Source: Cokeromyces recurvatus
Taxonomy: Eukaryota; Mucoromycota; Mucoromycetes; Mucorales; Mucoraceae
Reading direction: 5' to 3'
Assembly (NCBI RefSeq): GCF_025118155.1
Contig: NW_026251405.1
Location: 248,001 to 312,000 of the forward strand
DNA: 64,000 nt
This document shows, piece by piece, positions 59,693 to 64,000 of this stretch. The position numbers and the translations under genes are program-made. The notes beneath the pieces were generated by a model. The model had not been told where the DNA came from, searched no databases, and worked only from the letters and a program-made list of their open reading frames with translations. Within the stretch, counting starts at the first letter, position 1. Each line of letters opens with the position of its first letter.

Positions 59693-60205
59693 TTAGTTAG
59701 GTCTGTGATACAAATATGAAAGGAAAAAAAAAGGGAAAGAACAGATAAAACACATTATAGATTTATATTTGAATATCAACTTATTCTATCTAAATTATAA
59801 CAGTGTTTTTTTTTCTTTTTCTTACTATTCTCCTTTTTATTATAATACGTATTATTTTAAAGGCTTTTTTTTTATTTTATTTAACTTAAACTTAAAACTA
59901 CTAGAAAAAGTTTTTTTCGCTTTGCATATTGTGTTTATATACTCCTTTTTATACAAATGTATAATATTCATTTAAATCACATACTTTATCATGCAATTGT
60001 TAAGACCCTATTTACATTTTAATGACAAGATCATACTTGTTTTCGGGGATTTAATTTAGTCCGGAAATTTGAACTTTTTTTCTTATATTTTTTTTATTAT
60101 TTTTTTTTTTTTTTGGAGCTAGTCTACAGTCAGAGACGAGGGAAGCAAAATGCAAGTGGTAAACAGGAAAAGCTAAATTTCCCTCCTTTTTAATCGATAT
60201 ACAAT
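59693..60205. promoter_or_regulatory. Divergent spacer upstream of uS3
   Basis: 513 bp, T-rich, with CT-rich sequence directly before the uS3 start. A small frame at 59769-59975 is Phe/Tyr/Leu runs and is not a gene. Confidence 0.4.
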
Positions 60206-61413
60206 ATGGCCGCTGTTGCAGCTCAAATCTCCAAGAAGAGAAAGGTAAAATAGATTAATTAATAAATAACAAGGAGAAAAAGAATAAAAGAGAGAAGGAA
60301 TGGATGGATGAATGAATGAATTAAAGTGATATTAATTAATTTATTTATTTTATATAGTTTGTAAGTAATTTTACAATTTTGACATGATTCAAATGTGTAT
60401 AAAAATTTCAAATTTTCCATCTTTTGAATTCATTATAAATACACACCTATATACAACAACAATAATAACAACAACAAATAACAGCAATGTATACATTCAA
60501 TCGATTATTGACATTTTTGTAATTCATTTATAGGTCGCCGATGGTGTTTTCTACGCTGAATTGAACGAGTTCTTCACTCGTGAACTTGCTGAAGATGGCT
60601 ACGCTGGTGTTGAAGTCCGTGTCACTCCTGCTCGTACTGAGTAAAGTATTGATTTCAATATGGTTTAAAATTGACGGAAAAGTGGGAGAGAGAGAGTGTG
60701 TGTGTGTGTGTGAAATCGAAATCGATTAAATCTTAGATCCAAATTAACATTTTTTTTTTTTAATTTAGAATCATCATCCGTGCCACTCACACCCAAAACG
60801 TTCTTGGTGAAAAGGGTCGTCGTATTCGTGAATTGACCACCCTTGTTCAAAAGCGTTTCAAGTTCCCTGAAAACGCTGTTGAACTCTATGCTGAACGTGT
60901 TCAAAACCGTGGTCTCTGTGCCATTGCTCAATGCGAATCTGTCAAGTTCAAGCTCCTCAACGGTTTGGCTGTCCGTCGGTAAGTGATATAATACAATGAA
61001 ACAAAATTGAATAATTCTAATAAAATGGGTATAGTGCCTGTTATGGTGTCGTCCGTTTCGTTATGGAATCTGGTGCCAAGGGTTGTGAAGTTGTTGTCTC
61101 TGGTAAGGTTCGTGCTGCCCGTGCCAAGGCTATGAAGTTCGCTGATGGTTTCATGATCCACTCTGGTAACCCTGCCCGTGACTTCATTACCACCGCCGTT
61201 CGTCACGTTGACTTGCGTCAAGGTGTTTTGGGTATCAAGGTTAAGATCATGTTGGACAGTGATCCTTCTGGTCGTAACGGTCCCAAGCAAACTCTTCCTG
61301 ATATCGTCACTATCCTCGAACCTAAGGAAGATGTTACCATCCTTGAACCTTCTGCTCAAGACTTCAGACCTGCTCCTCCTGCTGTTGCTGCTCCTGAGCC
61401 TGTTGAAGCTTAA
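60206..61413 (+). CDS. RPS3: 40S ribosomal protein uS3
   Basis: Exons 60206-60244, 60358-60360, 60534-60640, 60769-60978 and 61035-61413 give 245 residues. The protein shows the KH-2 domain and typical uS3 blocks: [50 protein letters not shown] and [17 protein letters not shown]. The second exon is a single codon, TTT, placed between a tatatag acceptor and a gtaagt donor. It restores the Phe of the conserved KKRKFVADG motif. Skipping it would leave the frame open and remove only that Phe. Codon use is biased, as in eL32. The C-terminal tail is rich in Pro and Ala. Confidence 0.95.
60358..60360 (+). other. RPS3: Predicted 3-nt microexon of uS3
   Basis: TTT flanked by ttttatatag on the left and gtaagtaatt on the right. 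Both splice signals are good and the codon supplies the invariant Phe between exons 1 and 3. Confidence 0.6.
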
Positions 61414-61504
61414 ATAAATTAAAAATTTTTAAATAAAAAAAAAAGAGGAGAAAATATGAGCTTTATTATTATTATTATTATTACTATTATTATTGCTATT
61501 ATAA

Positions 61505-62789
61505 TTATTTTATATTTTCAGGTAATGATAGTACGACTTCTTCATCAACACAGTTAGTAATTCGACTTAACCAGCGATAAATGCCTCTTGTAGCAAAATC
61601 AGCTACAGCAATGCCTAGTGTAGCCCATCTCAGTATCCATAAAGGTAATTCAGCTAGGAATTGTTTTGATGTATATTCATATTTAGAATCGACATGAAAA
61701 GCAAAGATATTAAAATGAATCCAAAATAAGACAACCAAAGAGCAACAATAAGTTAACAAAAACCCCTTTAGTAATTTACTCAGTCTTATAGTAATAGTGT
61801 CTAATCGACTATTGTTACTATTATCGTTGTTATTGTTATTGTATACTATATCATTAGGTTGTGGTTGTTGATGATGATGATCATTATTATTTTCATCAAA
61901 TTGTTGAAGATGATGTCGAAGTATTTCGTCTACTATTAAAGCACGATCTTCGTTTAATTGTTGTTCTTGACCTAATAAGACAATATCAAACATATCGTTT
62001 AATATCTTGTAAGTAAAGTATATATTATTCACACTGCCTAATAAAAAGAAGCCAAGATGAAAGTGTTCTAGTTGGCACAATATAAGTTGCCAAAGACGTT
62101 CATCAGAAAACGGAAATAAAAAGTAATAAAATAATCGATTTGAAAAAAGTGAATGCGAATTATTTGAATTTACAGAAGAAAAGCAAACTGGGAAAGGAGA
62201 ATATAAGACACGAAAAGTATTTGTTGTATCGACATTATGTGTCGTTACATAATTTATATTTTTTGAAGAAAATGAAGCTAAAATAGATGATTGAATACTT
62301 GAAAACAATAAGCTAAATAAAGAATTAGATGCCCAAGCTTGTGTAAGTCCACCAGGATAATTAGATAAAAATGCCGAAAAATGCGTAAAAGTCTTCATTA
62401 TGCTGCCTATAATTCATATGAGTATATATTTATTAGTGTGTATGTAAATCTTGCGTTTTTTTTACCTGCCGGAATAAGAATTAAACCTAAAAGTAATGCT
62501 GTTATCATAATACGAAATACTATAATAGAATGCAACCATAAATAAATTAAAAATGTTTACAAATACAACTGCTTATTATTATTATTCTTACTTTTATAGT
62601 GTAAAATGGCTGCCCAGAGTCGACGCTGTTTTACCCATAAACGTTGTTTACAAAGTTGACAATGGTATATATCGTTTTCCCGACCTGTTCTTAACAATGC
62701 CTTCCTCCATCTTGCCATGCAATGAGGATGAACATATTTTCTAAAAAAAAAAAATAATAATAATAATTGTTAATCATCTTGTTGATTAT

Positions 62790-62842
<53 letters not shown>

Positions 62843-62993
62843 CCTACATTGAGCCTTTACATTGACAAGGAGATATCAACGAATTAATAGGATCACTTTC
62901 AAGACAGATTTTACACATGCGTATATTATCTGTTTCTATTTTTGAAGAAGTTGTAGACTTGTCATTGTTAGCATTATTTATTATATTTAACAT
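61505..62993 (-). CDS. Membrane RING-CH (MARCH-type) E3 ubiquitin ligase
   Basis: Four exons (62993-62848, 62740-62592, 62519-62466, 62406-61505) give 416 residues. The RING-CH domain is near the N-terminus: CKICLESDP..SPCQCKGSIKYVHPHCMARW, then a longer loop and CQLCKQRLW, matching the C4HC3 pattern. A first hydrophobic helix follows in exon 3 (IMITALLLGLILIPA). Further hydrophobic helices lie at about residues 230-260 and 340-400, with a poly-His/Gln/Asn linker between. MARCH proteins ubiquitinate membrane proteins. A fungal member with a long C-terminal half of this kind cannot be named further. The zinc-binding residues span exons 1 and 2. Confidence 0.88.
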
Positions 62994-63087
62994 AAGAAAA
63001 TAAAAATAAAAATTGATGTAAGAAGAAACACATTAGAGGAGTGCAGCATTACAACACTTAAAAGACGGTGGATTTTTAACCCCGACG

Positions 63088-63136
<49 letters not shown>

Positions 63137-64000
63137 ATTTTATATTACATACATGTCAAAAGAGACATGCAGCAGCAGTAATAATAGGATTGAATTTTAC
63201 AGGTTACTTTTTTTTTTCTTCTTTATTTATATATGACAGACTTCTGTAATGTTAATCTCTTCTTTCATTTATTCTTCTTGGAATAATAGATTTAAATTAC
63301 GTAAAGAAGAATACTTTGTGTATACGGAATAAAGCTTGCATATACGGTAATAATATCTGTTTAATCATGATAAATTCTTATTCCTCCATACATTCGCGTT
63401 CATATATTAATTGGTTTAGCACTTACTTTATCAATTTTGCTTGTAACCAAAAACACTTTCTTTTGCAAATAATTCAACACAAAAGAAGAAATAGCTTCAC
63501 TTCATCCAACAAAGGCTTATCAAGGTAAAAAAAAAAAAAAAGAAAAAGAAAATAAAAACAAAAAGTTTTCACTTGTAAACAAATGCCTTATTTTGTATTA
63601 TAATGTGATAAATATGCACTATTAAATGTCTTCAATTTAAGCCTTTTTTTTTTCTTTTTTTTTTTTTTTGACTGGTGATTTTTTCAAACATGTTTTTCTT
63701 TGTTATTTAAAAACAAGTGCATATTAAAAAGAAGAAAAAAAAAAAGATAGTTTGTCTATATAAAGCAATATTGAAATTCTTGTGTTTATAAATATATACT
63801 TGTACCTTGTACTTTCTACTAGGTAGGTGAAGGCTTACAAGATAAATAGATCACTTACTGAAGGCACTTGAGACTTGAAGCTATGCTATTGAATTGATAG
63901 AATAATAGTTTATTTGCTTCATATTTAGAGATAGGAACGGAATTATTGTTTCTATTTAAAGAAGCCAAAAATTATACCAGTTGATGAAGTTTTGAATAAA
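62994..64000. other. Right-edge region, no gene recognised
   Basis: About 1 kb with T-tracts (63090-63134 and others) and A-runs. A frame at 63316-63528 lacks coding character. A gene starting or ending beyond the window edge could reach into the last 200 bp, but nothing can be identified. Confidence 0.4.

Noticed and set aside
60245..60533. snoRNA in uS3 introns, as in vertebrates
   Set aside because: No C/D box pair and no H/ACA structure could be found in either intron by eye.
60928..61359. Minus-strand frame opposite uS3
   Set aside because: Shadow of highly biased uS3 codons; no splice or start support.

Overview
The window is a 64 kb piece of an AT-rich eukaryotic genome, almost certainly a fungus and most likely an early-diverging one (Mucoromycota). 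The reasons are compact genes with many short introns (about 45-200 bp, clean GT..AG ends), Zn2Cys6 and FHA-RING proteins, a fungal-type mitoribosomal protein (mL59), and a decayed Fanzor-type element. Exon joins below were worked out by hand from reading frame, splice signals and family conservation. For nearly every multi-exon gene the summed exon length is an exact multiple of three.

Layout, left to right. 1-2.7 kb: 3' end of proteasome lid subunit Rpn6, convergent with a class A Hsp40. 2.7-6.9 kb: gene-poor. 6.9-10.7 kb: large multi-KH RNA-binding protein. 13.2-16.4 kb: splicing factor Yju2/CCDC94, convergent with a ThrE/DUF1212 membrane transporter. 17.7-23.6 kb: Zn2Cys6 regulator, a low-complexity protein and an AIG1-like GTPase. 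23.9-27.2 kb: an inverted-repeat element carrying a broken Fanzor (TnpB-like) gene. 27.5-28.0 kb: small unknown protein. 28.6-30.5 kb: Tc1/mariner-like fold-back element with arms about 475 bp long that are nearly identical. 30.9-35.0 kb: cyclin and 2OG-Fe(II) oxygenase. 35.4-37.0 kb: divergent pair mL59 and Tim17-family protein. 37.1-38.5 kb: proteasome ATPase Rpt6. 38.9-40.4 kb: a candidate 52-residue spliced gene and an unknown protein. 42.0-48.4 kb: dense cluster of eL32, FHA-RING ligase, Ctr copper transporter, Lunapark, U1-C and an AlkB-like dioxygenase. 49.8-61.4 kb: insulysin-type M16 protease, ACSF3-type acyl-CoA synthetase, CCT zeta, a small coiled-coil protein and uS3. 61.5-63.0 kb: membrane RING-CH ligase.

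Most genes are single-copy housekeeping functions: protein turnover (Rpn6, Rpt6, M16 protease, two RING ligases), folding (Hsp40, CCT6), translation (eL32, uS3, mL59), splicing (Yju2, U1-C) and mitochondrial or membrane functions. They do not form an obvious pathway cluster. The accessory part is 22.6-30.6 kb, where a GIMAP-like GTPase sits beside two different transposable-element relics.

The most notable observations are the decayed Fanzor element, the fold-back element carrying transposase ends in both arms, a predicted 3-nt microexon in uS3, a start codon split by an intron in CCT6, a stop-free 51-nt intron inside the AlkB HxD motif, a 17-bp coding overlap of two convergent genes, and two one-base losses in A-runs that break otherwise intact genes.
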